From NCBI GenBank assembly GCA_030533445.1, contig CM060070.1, positions 26,834,001 through 26,898,000 on the forward strand: a DNA stretch of 64,000 bases, read 5' to 3'. The notes below the pieces were generated by a model. It was not told where the DNA came from and ran no database searches. It worked only from the letters and a program-made list of their open reading frames with translations. The stretch is from Cyprinodon diabolis (taxonomy: Eukaryota; Chordata; Actinopteri; Cyprinodontiformes; Cyprinodontidae). Shown here in pieces: positions 1 through 11,166 of the stretch; position 1 is the first letter of the stretch, and each line of letters begins with the position of its first letter. The translations under genes and the position numbers were made by a program.

Positions 1-342
1 ATTGTTTTACAGCAACTCCTCTCTCACATATACAATATTGCATCTTCTAATATGTTTCCTTAAAGACTGTTTAGGACAGGAAGCTACAAAAAGTTAAATG
101 ACCATAAACTCAATGTAAACCCCTAGCTATTATTATTTTATGTTTATTTTATTTATCTGTTTATTTATTTATATGTTTGTTTCCCTTGTTTTATTTTTAT
201 TTATTTTTTACATTATATGTCTAATTTTTTTTTAAGTTATAATGTCACCAACTGCTGTGTATCTTTGTTTGATGTTTGAATTACTCTGTATTGTTACACG
301 GAATTGCCAATAAAGCAAAAAAAACCAAAAAAAAACATGATA
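1..342 (+). repeat. Possible 3' tail of a retroposed element
   Basis: AT-rich stretch with no supportable gene. It ends in an AATAAA signal near 311 followed by A-rich runs, the look of a polyadenylated retroelement 3' end. No coding remnant or target duplication was found, so the assignment is an inference. An old 3' UTR or plain AT-rich intergenic DNA would look similar. Confidence 0.3.
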
Positions 343-494
343 GATGCAGCTAATCTCGCGAGTCCTTCTGTATAACAATGACCTCGTATGTGATTGGAGG
401 AGCTATACTCAGAAGAACTGTATCTCCAGTTCCTTTGTTTGGATTTTGCTGGTACGTCCCCCGTTCAACTCGCCTTCAACTCCTCTTGGACGCG

Positions 495-1390
495 ATGGCG
501 ACTCTGCAGTCGAACAACTGTGCGGGAGAGACGAACTCAAAGAAGAGAAGCTAGCGGTAAATATATGTTTGATTACTGCCTGCTAAGCTAAAAGCAGCCT
601 AGCCTAAAGCTACGGCTAATAGCAGCCTAGCCTAAAGCTACGGCTAATAGTAGACTTGCAAGAACAAGCTTTATTAAAGTGTATTTTTTGTGATTCACAG
701 GAAGCAGTACGCCGTCTTCACAACTCGGAGACAAATTGCAGGCGCTATGAACCGGAGCAAGGGTAAGAGTTAAAGAATATGCTTTCATTCTGCGGTAAAA
801 GGAAATAGATACGGATGGATACCGATCATAACTGTACATTTTGTTTTCACAGACTAATCTCGCCTCATAATGAGGCGGTGACCTCCTATTATTCATACCA
901 CTCTCATTTAATTGTTTTCCAGCTGCCTGTAAGACGTATTATGAGACGGTACGCAGGAGCTTCAGATATACGCAGCCTGAGAAAACGATGCGCGCGGAAT
1001 CTGCCAAGCATTCAGAAAAGAAAGAGAGTAAGACTTTATTTGGTGACTATTTTTCAGGTGCATTGATAGATGTGTTGTGTCCATACGCAGTGCATCCCAT
1101 CGCATAGTGCTGATTCATTGTTTTTTTTTTTTTGTTTTTTTTTTTTTACAGCTGCTGGAATCGAGGCAGAGTGTGCTAGCTCATGAGGAAGGGGAACTCT
1201 GGAATGGCCGCCGCCATTTCGTAGGCCGGATCTCTCTGAACTCTTTGTTAAGCTGCAGTCCCGGTTAGAAGTGATGCCGAAGTACAGGGCCACGCACAGT
1301 AGGCGTCTGCACATCGGACCTGCCTCGGAGGGAATGCTGCCAGTTACCTCCAACCCCGAGGAAGCAAACGGACCGTTCACGGACTTGTAA
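495..1390 (+). pseudogene. Decayed multi-exon ORF with introns, unknown family
   Basis: Four exon-like blocks join in one reading frame through GT-AG boundaries: 495-556 (ATG at 495, donor gtaaat), 701-762 (after ttcacag, donor gtaaga), 923-1027 (after ttttccag, donor gtaaga) and 1152-1390 (after tttttacag, stop TAA). Splice phases match throughout (2, 1, 1). The joined frame has two internal stops, TAG at the end of block 1 and TGA near 1183-1185, so it is not a working gene as it stands. The TGA could come from CGA by CpG decay. The product would be basic, with a C-terminal part containing SELFVKLQSRLEVMPKYRAT. I do not recognise the family with confidence. It faintly recalls repetitive uncharacterised fish ORFs, so a multi-exon DNA-transposon gene is as likely as a host gene. 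AATAAA lies at 1448-1453. Confidence 0.5.
592..648. repeat. Two-copy tandem repeat, 28-bp unit
   Basis: The unit containing agcctagcctaaagctacgg occurs twice back to back within the first intron of the decayed multi-exon ORF. It looks like a short local duplication with no evident function. Confidence 0.75.
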
Positions 1391-1574
1391 TTTTTGGATA
1401 CGCATGTGTTTGGATAGGCGTTGTATATAGTTGTGTGTGTTTGTTTTAATAAAGCTCTTTTCTTTGCATAAACAGCTTCCTGGCAAATGTTCATTTCCTG
1501 TATAAATTCATTCATGTCCTTGATGGTAGCCTAATAATTGTGTAGTAGTGTAGGATAACATAAATACACAGCAT

Positions 1575-1631
1575 ATAAATAAATAAATAAATATATGAAT
1601 GAATAAATATATGAATGAATAAATAAATATA

Positions 1632-1662
<31 letters not shown>

Positions 1663-1695
1663 TTATGTAAATTTATATGTAAATATATATATATG
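1575..1695. repeat. AT-rich microsatellite (AAAT/AATG then TA)
   Basis: Runs of aaat and aatg units pass into alternating TA tracts. Apparent ORFs here, rich in Tyr and Ile, are translations of this simple sequence and are not genes. Confidence 0.9.
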
Positions 1696-1696
1696 C

Positions 1697-2510
1697 CAAC
1701 CAATCACGAGCGACTTTACTTGTTTAAAAAGAAGTGGTTCCGTCCAATACTCAGTAAGAAAATTAAAGCCTGGCCTGGCCACGTGTGGTTTTGCTGCCAA
1801 TCACGAACGATTTTACTTGTTTGAGAATAGTGGTTTCAGCCAATACTGAGTAAGTTGTTCAAGCCAGACCTGGCCAGCCGCATGGGTTTGCTGCATTCAT
1901 ATGCTAATTAGGGCCATTAGTACAGCTGATCGCTCTCCACATACGTCAGAATCCGTTCCCGACAATTTGTGGCATTGACAAACGGGGACAAGCGCGGGTT
2001 GCAAATTGTCGGAAACTGATGAAAATCAGGGAGATCTGCGGGAGTTTACGGGGACGAAAATCTTACTTTTTATGCAGTGTTCTCTGTTGGAAATCTGTCA
2101 GTCTGATCTCAGAAGAACCCTGGAGAATCAAAGACCTGCCTGCCTGCTCTCTGAAGAATCTGAAAGGGAAAATCAAACCTGTTGCCTGCATACCCTCAAA
2201 CCAAACTCTGCCTCCGCCAAGCCCTCAGCCTGCCGACAGCCTCTGGACCCTCCTGGTTCCCCCTCTCTGCCGCTCTGCTCAAACTCCAGATCAGGTACTG
2301 ACCTGCACTCTCCCACTCTTCAAATTACCTGGGCTTCAGCTAACCACTCTGTCCCCTTCTGCAGTGAACCCAGTCGTGACCAGTCCTGGATCTGATAACC
2401 CCGTGGATCAGTACTTTAATTATTGTGTTGTTTCAATAAACCTTTGAACTTTTTCCCTTGTGTCGGTGTGTTCTGCATGTGGGTTAGAAACCTTAAACCG
2501 AACATGACAC
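1697..2510 (+). repeat. LTR-like stretch with direct repeats and poly(A) signal
   Basis: Two roughly 85-bp imperfect direct repeats start at 1700 and 1797, both with ccaatcacga, ttttacttgttt-type core and a cctggcc motif. They precede a region with an open but unrecognised frame (2019-2447) and an AATAAA near 2435. Direct repeats upstream of a transcribed segment and a poly(A) signal resemble U3 and R of a long terminal repeat. I could not fix the ends, a target duplication or a primer site, and there is no gag or pol in the window. A solo LTR is an inference; an unrelated repeat is possible. Confidence 0.3.
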
Positions 2511-4596
2511 ATATTACATTGCATGATACATCATACATGTGAGTAAAACACAGCCTAAGCTGCATCAGTTTGAAAACATGACTCAAAGTGTTCTTTTATT
2601 CTAGAAAATAATAGGTCTCTTTTGAACAGCAGTAATAAAGACATGCTTGAGAATAGGCATGTCTCATTGTATTACATTTGTTCTACCTCATGTAAACCAC
2701 AAATGCAGAAAATGTCAGACCTCTAGCAACAGTTCCTGATCTGTGGGACTTTGAACTGTTGGCGTCACCAGTGTCTTCAAACCTCTCCAAATGCCTCACC
2801 TCATTGTGCTACATTGTGCCAAATTGTCTCAAATGCTTAACTAAACTATTTGACGCATAAAATAACACTGAAGCATTTTGAAGACCTTTTATTTCAGAAT
2901 CAGTGTATATAACAAAATGTAACATTTAAAAGTCTTAAATAACATAAAATCTATAAAAAACAATAACAAAAAAAAAAAAAAAAAAACAGAGAATCTGCGC
3001 CTTTTGAAGCTAAAATAGGCCCCAGTGCATTTTTCTGAGCTTATTTTGTTTTTGCAGCCAAACGGCTGCCAACATATAATGCTGCCCAGAGAGTTCCGGA
3101 CTTGAAGACTGCAGAACAGGCAGATCAGATCCAACCAGATGAAGGAAGGCAGGACAATCCCGAGGGCAAAGCCAGAGCCGGTATCAAAGAGGTTCACAGG
3201 AGTCCGGGCCAGAATATCAGAGATCGGAAGAGGTACAGAAGGGTAATCAAAGGTCGGTTTCAGAAATCAGTTCCAGAGTCGGTTAACAGGCAGAATCCAG
3301 CAGGAGTCCAAAGACAGGGCAGGTAATCAGATCAGAACGGGAACAGGTATTCTCAGAGGTCCAAAGCCAGAATGGGTCAGAGCTCTCACCAAAGGCTTGA
3401 ATAATCTAGCTCTGATGACTGGGAGCAGGTAGCTTAAATAAAGACTGGAGCAGGCGACACAGATAAGCAGTAATGAGAAACTTGGCGGAACTAGACAGGT
3501 AGGTGGAATGAACAATCAAGCCAGTCATCAGTGCCAAGACCATGACATAAGAAGGAACGCGTAAACATATTCCCATCCACAAAGGCATTCCCATCCACGT
3601 GCTTTGCACATTTGTTAAAACAGAAATTTAAGGTATTCCAGCTAAAACTGGAATAAAACTTTTACTGGAATAAACTGCTAAAATGGTTACCTGTTTTGTT
3701 ATGCTTTAGCCTTCCACCTCTGTTTAACCCTGTGACGTCATACACATCCCTGCATTTCATTGGTCCGCAACATTTCGGTATCGAGGCTACCAGCTTCTGA
3801 CAGTATGTATTTTATAGAAGTTTTTTATTTAACAAATCTTGTGACTATTCATATTGCTTGCAAGATAAATATTTTTCAACTTTCCTCTATCTTTCTTACA
3901 CAAACAGGAGAAAAAAAAGTTTTTTCTTTTTCATCTTGATTTATTGAAAACCTTTTAAAGTTGACCTTAGCTAAATAATTTATAAAAAAATCTGATCCAA
4001 AATCTGTGGTTCATTGTGTCATTAGTTACATTTATTGTCATTAATTGAATCATTATCTATTCACTAATGACTTTTAAAGTCAAAATAAGCACCCAAGTAT
4101 CAAAAACGTATGAATTAATTTGCAAACTAAAGACTAAATGAGGATTTTATTAAAAATGACAGATATTTAGTAAAAAAAAAAAGAGACATTTGGTAAGTTT
4201 TTACTAAAAATCTGTTTATAATAAAACATTGTTTGATGAGAAGATTGATACAGTAGTTCTGCCCCAATGTCTTTATACGCCTGTAGCCTATTTTCCCTGA
4301 TATTACCGTAATTCAAGTCAGAAGTCATCATGCTGTTTTGTGGATGTGACGTCAAGCATGTCCATGTCAAATGGGTTAGATCTAGCAAACAATAGAAGCG
4401 TTATATTCAAGATGGACTTTTTGGATACTCAGAAGCGAGTCCAGCTCATCTCAGACGCAAAACTCCACATAAGGTGAAAAAAAAAAAAAAAACGAGCTAG
4501 GAGAGTAAGCAGTTTTGTGTTTTGGCCACAGGTGGTGGTATCATTATAAAACTCTCTAATGTCACACTGTCATTTATGCTTTACCTATAAGATCTA
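2511..4596. other. Intergenic, no gene supported
   Basis: AT-rich sequence. 3095-3430 is a purine-rich block with repeated cagg/cagaa phrases (tccaaag, ggtaatcag) similar to the text around 15440-15700 and 47480-47640. It is probably an old interspersed repeat of unknown class. Short ORFs on both strands lack recognisable domains. 4475-4495 is an A run. Confidence 0.5.
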
Positions 4597-4700
4597 TTAA
4601 AGGGGTCATAGAATGCAAAACCAAGCTTTCCAGTTCTGCAAAAACTTCATGCATGGGGTGGAAAACATTATCCAACAGAGATGTTAATTTGGTTAGGATC
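4597..4700. repeat. End of a TTAA-flanked MITE (gtcatagaatg family)
   Basis: TTAAAGGGGTCATAGAATGC at 4597 matches the ends of related elements near 18220 and, inverted, near 48262. Only one end is clear here, so this is a truncated or degraded copy. The right limit given is approximate. Confidence 0.5.
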
Positions 4701-7168
4701 CTTTTGTTTGCCACCTCAAAAGGATCATGATACAATTTTTCATAATGAGGCGAGGAAAGGAACATAGAATGACTGGTAAATCGAGAGCTTTTCTGGATTT
4801 GTCAAACACACCTCTCAGATTTTGAGGAATAAAAGTTGGCTTGATAAGACTTTGTTAAGGATTATTTTAAAGTGACTTGAAGAAAAGCTTGAGGTATGCT
4901 AGGCAAGAAGTCAAATCTGACATGTTTGTGTGTTCCTCACTTTTTCATGGAAAATGACAGCAGATAAACAAAATGATCAAGAACTATATATTTACTAAAG
5001 ATACCATTTCACAGAGATAAAGGGAAGGTTGAACCACTTCTTTATTTCTTAGGCCTGAAGCCTGTGATACACATAATTCAACAAATAAAGAAAGCATGAA
5101 GAACAGGCGGTGAGTCCAATAAACATTTTAAGAGCTGGGTCTGGAGATGTTTTACAACAGTAATTTCATTTGGGTGTTTTGGAATGTTTCTCAGATTTCT
5201 TTGTTGTTTGTCTTTAGCACAAAAATTCTCATAAATGCTGCTCAAAACTGACCACCAACAGTTTAATCACCAAAACCCCAAAAGCCTCTTTGTGTAACGA
5301 TTTTTACCTCAACCAAACACAAAAACACTAACTATGGTTGCACTTAAAATGTAGTTAAACAAAGACAAATGCAAGTTTATTGTACTAATAATCAATCTTC
5401 AACTTCAATTTCTAGAAATTCCTTTAAAGAGGGAAAGGTCAAACAAGCGAAGGATTGTGTCTTCAGTCTGATTTGTTAAAAGTTTTCTTGAAAATTCATT
5501 TTAGGCTTTTTAAAACCTATGAACATCTTTTAAACATTATTAATTTTTTTTTTTTTTTAAGGGCTATTTATCTTACGATTTAGCAGTTATCTGTAATCCA
5601 ATTCCCATGATTAAAATGTTCCCACTGTTAAAAGTTCATCAGGAAATTACTGGTTAGAGATTAACAAAAATATTTTAGAATAATAAATGCAATCCAGACA
5701 AAGTCTTGTCTGGATTCAGTTCAAGATTTTACTCATTATACAACAATTCTGGGAAGGGGAACACTGGAGGCAGGCCAGCAAAGATCCAAAAATGGACAAA
5801 AAAGGGAGAAACGGAGGGAAAAAGACCATGAAGAGAAAAAGCTGTGTAGTTCTGCAACAGTGCAAAAACAACACGCTAAAATAAATTATGTTAATAACCA
5901 CCAAGTGCCAGAGCATTACCAATACTACTATCTGTTTTAACTACTCTGTGTGTTTGAAGAGGATCTATTGTAGAATTATGGCTACATATATGTGTCAAAA
6001 GTCCACTTTTAACTCTTCAGTGTGTACATATATATATAGGGTTTCTTTGTTCTCTCAGTTTGATTGTTTCTTTTATTACCTATGTTTGTTCTAATAGTTT
6101 CAGTTTTTCTTTCATATTTGCAGCATTCTTTCATATTCATGGTTGTTTTGAAGTTCCTTATAGATAAATAAAACAGAGGTAGTAGTAACAGACAGAACAT
6201 GAGTGTAACGCAATAATAAAGCAAAACATGGGCAAAATTTCACTTTCTGAATATCACTTCTCATCTACTCAGTTATGACTAAAACAATGTTTAAGGACAG
6301 CTGAAGAAATAAACAAATATTTCTTAAACATATTTTGGGAAAATTAATTTGTTTTGAAAAAAAAGTCATGTTAGTGAACTAAAAAAATTGCTTTTGACAA
6401 TTTCATTTGACATTTATCGCAATAATTAATAATTAATCCGAATTTTTTTTCTTTTTAGGAGTTAGATGAATTGCAACTGATAATCAAACTAATTGCAAAT
6501 TTACAATTCACTTGAAAGGTTTGATTTAGTTTAGTATTTTTTCTCTTTAGTTGCACAAATACCTAAAAAAGGCAACAGCATTCAGGAGACTGAAGATCCA
6601 CTGGAGAACAAATGTGATGCTGGCTCCTCTTGTTCAGAAAACACACCGTGACCAATGTGATAAATTTAGGAATATAATAACGGTAAAACCTTGCTGATTT
6701 AAAAGAAAGCAGATGTAAATCCTGAGTATAATATTAACAGACTAACAGACATTCAGAATATCGCCCATCTCTTTTAATTCAAAATTGCAAATTTGATCTC
6801 ATTTTCTCATTAAAGGGTAAAACCTGCAGTTGAAAAAAAGCTTTGAATCTTTTTTTTTTGAGAAAAAAAAAACATATAAAAAATAAAAAGAAAAGAGCAA
6901 ATGAATGAGCAAAATAGGACTTCTATGCTTTTAATTTTTTATTGTATCTCTGGAGGCACAAACAGACATTAGGCTTATTAGCTAATCAGCAGCAGATGAC
7001 CTAGGTTTTTCACATTTCTATTTTTCTAGAGTATTAATCATTACATTTAATAAAAGACTTATACTCCTACAAGCATTGACTGTAGTATCAGTTTTGTAAT
7101 TCACAGTATGGTGATATGTTTCATAGCCTTCTCACTTACAAGCGTTTGTGTGACTGCAGAGTGGTATT
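4701..7168. other. Intergenic, no gene supported
   Basis: AT-rich, with A and T homopolymer runs near 5545, 6440 and 6850. No splice-bounded coding exon or recognisable domain was found on either strand. Apparent ORFs of 60-80 residues are low-complexity or hydrophobic by composition. Confidence 0.5.
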
Positions 7169-7610
7169 ACTTTTAAAGCTACAGTGTGTAATTTATAGCA
7201 ACATCCAGTGGTCAGAGTGCAGCAGAAAGCTTCTGCGATCCAACGCTGTGCTCCTCCACTCTCCTCCTGAGCTGGTTCTGTGGTTCCTTAGCTCTTCCTC
7301 TCGGGTATGGAGCTCTCTCTGGTGTTTTCGCACTGATTTCCCACTGCTGCTATCTGAGCTCTAGAACATTGCTCACCTTACCTTGATTCATCCCCAAGTT
7401 TTGGAGAGTCTGACCAAAACAGACATGGACCAAGCACAGGAGAAAGATCCGAACATTGCCAATATTCATTTTTGTGGACTAAAAAATTAATACACTGAAA
7501 GCCGGAGCCGGAACTTGAACTGACAAACCCTCCTTTTGCATGGCAAACCAGAATAATTAAATAGGAATAAACAAAATATGAAAATAAAACATGCAAATTA
7601 TGCGAAGTTC
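7169..7610. repeat. Probable MITE remnant (TTAAAGCTACAGTGTG end)
   Basis: The block starts with TTTTAAAGCTACAGTGTGTA, a TTAA-type end of a kind seen in fish short DNA elements, and is more GC-rich than its surroundings up to about 7420. A matching inverted end was not found. The right boundary is uncertain and the class (piggyBac/Kolobok-like) is inference. Confidence 0.35.
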
Positions 7611-8520
7611 TTGGTCATTTCTGCAAGTAACGTAAGAAGTTCACCACCCTGAATTTGAGATCCAAACTGGCTTGATCGTGCTCACCACAGACATGTCATC
7701 ACATACAGTAGTAGCCATTCAAAACTTTCCTTGATGGGCCCTTGGCTGGTCCCCTTTTTAAACATCAATCTTTGTAGTAAAATATTATTTCTGTCTTGAT
7801 TTGTGGCATTAAGATCTGAAGAGAAATGTCATCACCTGGTCAGACCCTGTAATTCAGTGGAAGGGTGGAGTCAGACTAAACAAAATGCATGCCCATGAGA
7901 AGGCCAATGGAAGTTGGAGCGAATTCTGCTGGGAGTCACAAGGGAGTAGGATGCCAATCGGCTGGCTTCTGACTGGGATGGGCCATTTTGAATGGCTGCT
8001 ACCACCATAAACCTTCTTGGAAAGTACCGCCACCAACTACAAGAGCTGTGTCTGGTTGACGTCAGGTTCTGCTGTACTACCTTGTATCTATCTGGGTAGA
8101 GAAATCAGTACTGGGGAGAAGCAGCGGCTGGCCAGGGTCTGCACTTGAGCAAAAGGTCAGTCCCTCTAGAGCTGAATTGAAATGGCTTTTTTAAAACCCA
8201 CCTAAAACTTCTTAAGAGCATTCCTTATACCATCCTTTGTCAACATGATTTTCTCTGTAATCCATTCTGACAAAAAAAAAAGCTTTGTCATGGCTGCACT
8301 CCTCCAACCTAAGTCACAGCCACAACCAGTCCCTGATTGGCTGCTGCAGCAAGATATCACAGAAAAGTTCTGATTTTTCTATCTCAGAGGTGATGCCTCT
8401 AACCAAATGGAACTCATCGCTTGCTGCTTCACCATCAGTGTTTGCAGGGTTTGCATAGCGATACCAAGTGAATCCAAAACCTTTGCCATGGACACAGCAT
8501 TTGGTGTGATTGTACCTTAA
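7611..8520. other. Intergenic, no gene supported
   Basis: Unique-looking sequence of mixed composition with no recognisable coding exon. The minus frame at 7854-8036 has no family features. Confidence 0.4.
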
Positions 8521-8880
8521 CAGTGAAAGGCAGTTTTAAACCAACTGATTTTAAATTTTACTTACCAGTAAAAAAACGTTTACAGTCTTCTGGGATTTTG
8601 TTGAAAATAATTGGAGCAAAGGAACTTAATGCTGCTTCTCCATATTTTGTTCTGGTCCTGGGTGTACAGAATAGGCTTGAACTAGAAGACCTGAGTGGTC
8701 TGAGAGGGCAATACATTCACATAAAATCTGTAATGTATTATTGTGCTGATCCATTTAGTGATTTATAGACAGAAGGATTTTAGAGTTTATTCTTTCAGCT
8801 ACAGTCTACCAGTGTAAGGACTTCAGAACCAGGCTAAGGGGCCTTCAGCATGCAGCCCGTCTCACTCTATTGCAAGCAAA
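8521..8880 (-). repeat. LINE RT C-terminal fragment (antisense)
   Basis: The sequence closely parallels the block at 37545-37930: on + both read caaaggcagttttaaac-like text, then words for leaving a LINE C-terminus in antisense. On the minus strand the related copy encodes a segment of the FRSFAPLIWNKLP type, the familiar end of fish LINE polyproteins. This copy is short and interrupted, a dead 3' fragment. Confidence 0.5.
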
Positions 8881-9535
8881 ATCCATCCATCATCATTTCA
8901 TTTTCTAGTTTTCTGGTGGTCTGGTTTCCTCTTTTCTACATACTTAGCCTTTAGCCAGATGCTTTAATCCTACAATCCATTGTTGCTCTGATGCATCAAA
9001 CTTCGATAATTAATACAGCCAGAGAAAACTATGAGGGATTTGCTGTCCAAATACAGGACAATGTGTTATCAAAGAGTGGTGGTGCTCTAAGTTCTTTAAA
9101 TTGTTAAATCGTTATTGATTTCTTTCAATTTAAATAATTCATGTCTGTTATTATTGTAATACTTCTGGGATCCAGAATGTGTATGCGCCCTAAAAGAAAT
9201 TTATTTTTACTTCCCATATCTAATATGCAACAACTTCACCAACCAGGTTGAATTCATCTCATGAACATTTTTCGGTACACTGATCAAGTATATTTTGAGC
9301 AATCAATCATAAAGCTAGTAGCCATACTGACTTAAATGCTGACGTAGATCCCTCAGTCGATTCTTCTCCAGGCTGCCGTAGATAGCCCACAAAATTAACA
9401 CCTTTCTTGACTCTCATTTATCATATTTATCACCGGCAGCTAAGTTTCTATTGACCTCTCGACTTCTAAAAACTGCCTTTTGCAAGCGTACTGTAGATCA
9501 GGCCTACAGTGGGTAGGGTAGTGATTAGCATGGGT

Positions 9536-9570
9536 AGCATGGGTAGTGATTTAATATCACTACCCATGCT
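9536..9570. repeat. Perfect 15-bp inverted repeat (hairpin)
   Basis: AGCATGGGTAGTGAT is followed by a 5-nt loop (ttaat) and its exact reverse complement. Just upstream the phrase tagcatgggtagcatgggta is itself a short direct repeat. A DNA cruciform or RNA hairpin is possible; function is unknown. Confidence 0.8.
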
Positions 9571-9667
9571 TTTTACGGGCAGCTTAAGCCAGCAGTCTAT
9601 AAGCCTTTGTCAGGCATTACAGCCCATCTTTGTCTTATTTTTATAGGCATTTTTTCACAGGCTTATA

Positions 9668-9800
9668 CTTTCGGTTCTCATCCCACCTTTCATAGGCAGT
9701 CTATGTTTATCCTCTTCTCACGCCTCTTGCAGTTTATTTCGGTTTTGTCCTCATCTCACCTTTCATAGGCAATCCCTGTTGTCTTCCCCTGCTTTTTGCA
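9668..9800. repeat. Imperfect tandem duplication, unit about 70 bp
   Basis: Two successive copies share a ttcggtt(t/c)t-cctcatc(t/c)cacctttcataggca core followed by pyrimidine-rich spacer. No gene is associated. Confidence 0.5.
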
Positions 9801-10565
9801 TACAGCTTTTCACAGGGATTATTTAGCTCCCTCCATGCCTCCACAGGTCTCTCCGGACCTTCGTGGTGAGATTACTAACTTTTGTCTTCCCCCATGTCCA
9901 ACATTCTACTACTGCCTCCTTGTTAGCCCCAGCCTCCACCTCGGCACCCTCTTTTTAGGGAACAACATTTCTGACCTACATCTTCCTGCTTACACAAATC
10001 AGCTGAATTCAACATTGATGTCTCCTGCCGGGGTCTGAGCACCAAAGACATCCATTTGTTCATGACCATAAAATTTTATAATTGCTGCTTTTCTGCGAGA
10101 GAGTGTGCTCTATTATTTCGTTGCCATAAGTTATTGCAAGAAATATTTAAAGGAGGTTTATGTTCGCTTATTGTCTCTTTTTTTTTTTTTGCAAATATGA
10201 GATTGTCCCTTGTGTCTTTTTTGTCAGCTCAGAGTTTCCCTCAGTAATTATGCTGTAGGTGCCATTCTAGCTAACTTTTCTCTACAACTGAAAAAAAGTG
10301 AGGTCTTTGGTTCTTGAAATATTTTTTGGAAACCTCCTGGATTAGTCGATAATGTTTTTGTGGTTTACACTTTTCTTCAATTTAAATAATATATTGATTC
10401 TAGAGTTTGGAATTACTAAGTCGCAGCATTGTCTTTAAAGCACTACCCAATTCCACAACACTGATATCCAATTCAAGACTACAGAAATTCCTATTGTTGT
10501 ATAAGAGGTGTCATGGTGGTGTTGATCTTTATCTTTGTGTGATAACACGCCTCATTGTCATAACA

Positions 10566-10755
10566 TGACTCATTTTGTGGAAGCACACATGAGCAAATAT
10601 CAAGCTGCAGATCTATGGATGGCATCTGTGAAGGAGGTGTGGTAAAGACTTAGCAAGGGGGAAGGCAGGCTATAAGAATACAGACTCCACGCAAACTGGA
10701 TCAGAGCAAAAGTTTTTCCTGTGAAGACATCGTGGGGGATCCTGAATGTGAGCAT
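10566..10755 (+). promoter_or_regulatory. Promoter and leader exon of the first CC chemokine
   Basis: A TATA-like box (ctataagaata) lies near 10670-10677, about 30 bases upstream of a plausible start near 10700. The leader exon ends in a donor gtgagt at 10756 and joins an acceptor (tttgtccag) ending at 11132, which leaves about 34 bases of leader before the ATG at 11167. A TGACTCAT motif at 10566-10573 fits an AP-1 site, common in chemokine promoters. Site use is inferred from sequence only. Confidence 0.55.
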
Positions 10756-11166
10756 GTGAGTTTTTTTATTCTCAGCTTCTCTTGGTTCTGCAAAGATTTT
10801 TTTATTAAATAATGAGATAAATTATGTGCAATAGATAAATGATGAGAGGGATTTCTAGCTGTAAATTTTTATGATCTCGCTTGATTCCCGTAAGCAACAT
10901 TCTGTGTTCTGGAGATAGAGCAGCTGGACACAGCTGGATACCAGACAAATTAGATATGCTCATCAGAGGTCAGAACATGTTTCATGCAGAGGAGGACAGC
11001 AGTGGGGAGCTTTTGAAAGTAGTTACTTGTTTTGATATAAAATAATTGAGGGAGGGAGTGAGAGACTTTGTTTGCATTTTTTTTTATTTTGCTCTACTTT
11101 CTGATTTGTTAATGTTCTTTATGTTTGTCCAGCAAACAAGCAGAAACAGTGAGAACCGCAGCAACC

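Larger units (their letters stand above)
8881..10660. other. Intergenic with a hairpin and local tandem duplication
   Basis: There is no supportable gene. A perfect 15-bp hairpin lies at 9536-9570, and a roughly 70-bp imperfect tandem duplication around 9668-9800 repeats the phrase ctcacctttcataggcaatc with variations. The ORF at 9796-10038 runs through this material and shows no domain. Confidence 0.5.

Noticed and set aside
1512..1703. Minus-strand Tyr/Ile-rich ORF
   Set aside because: Translation of AT simple repeat.
11125..11166. Upstream in-frame ATG for the first chemokine
   Set aside because: It precedes the acceptor at 11131-11132 and so lies in intron; it would also put polar residues in front of the signal peptide.
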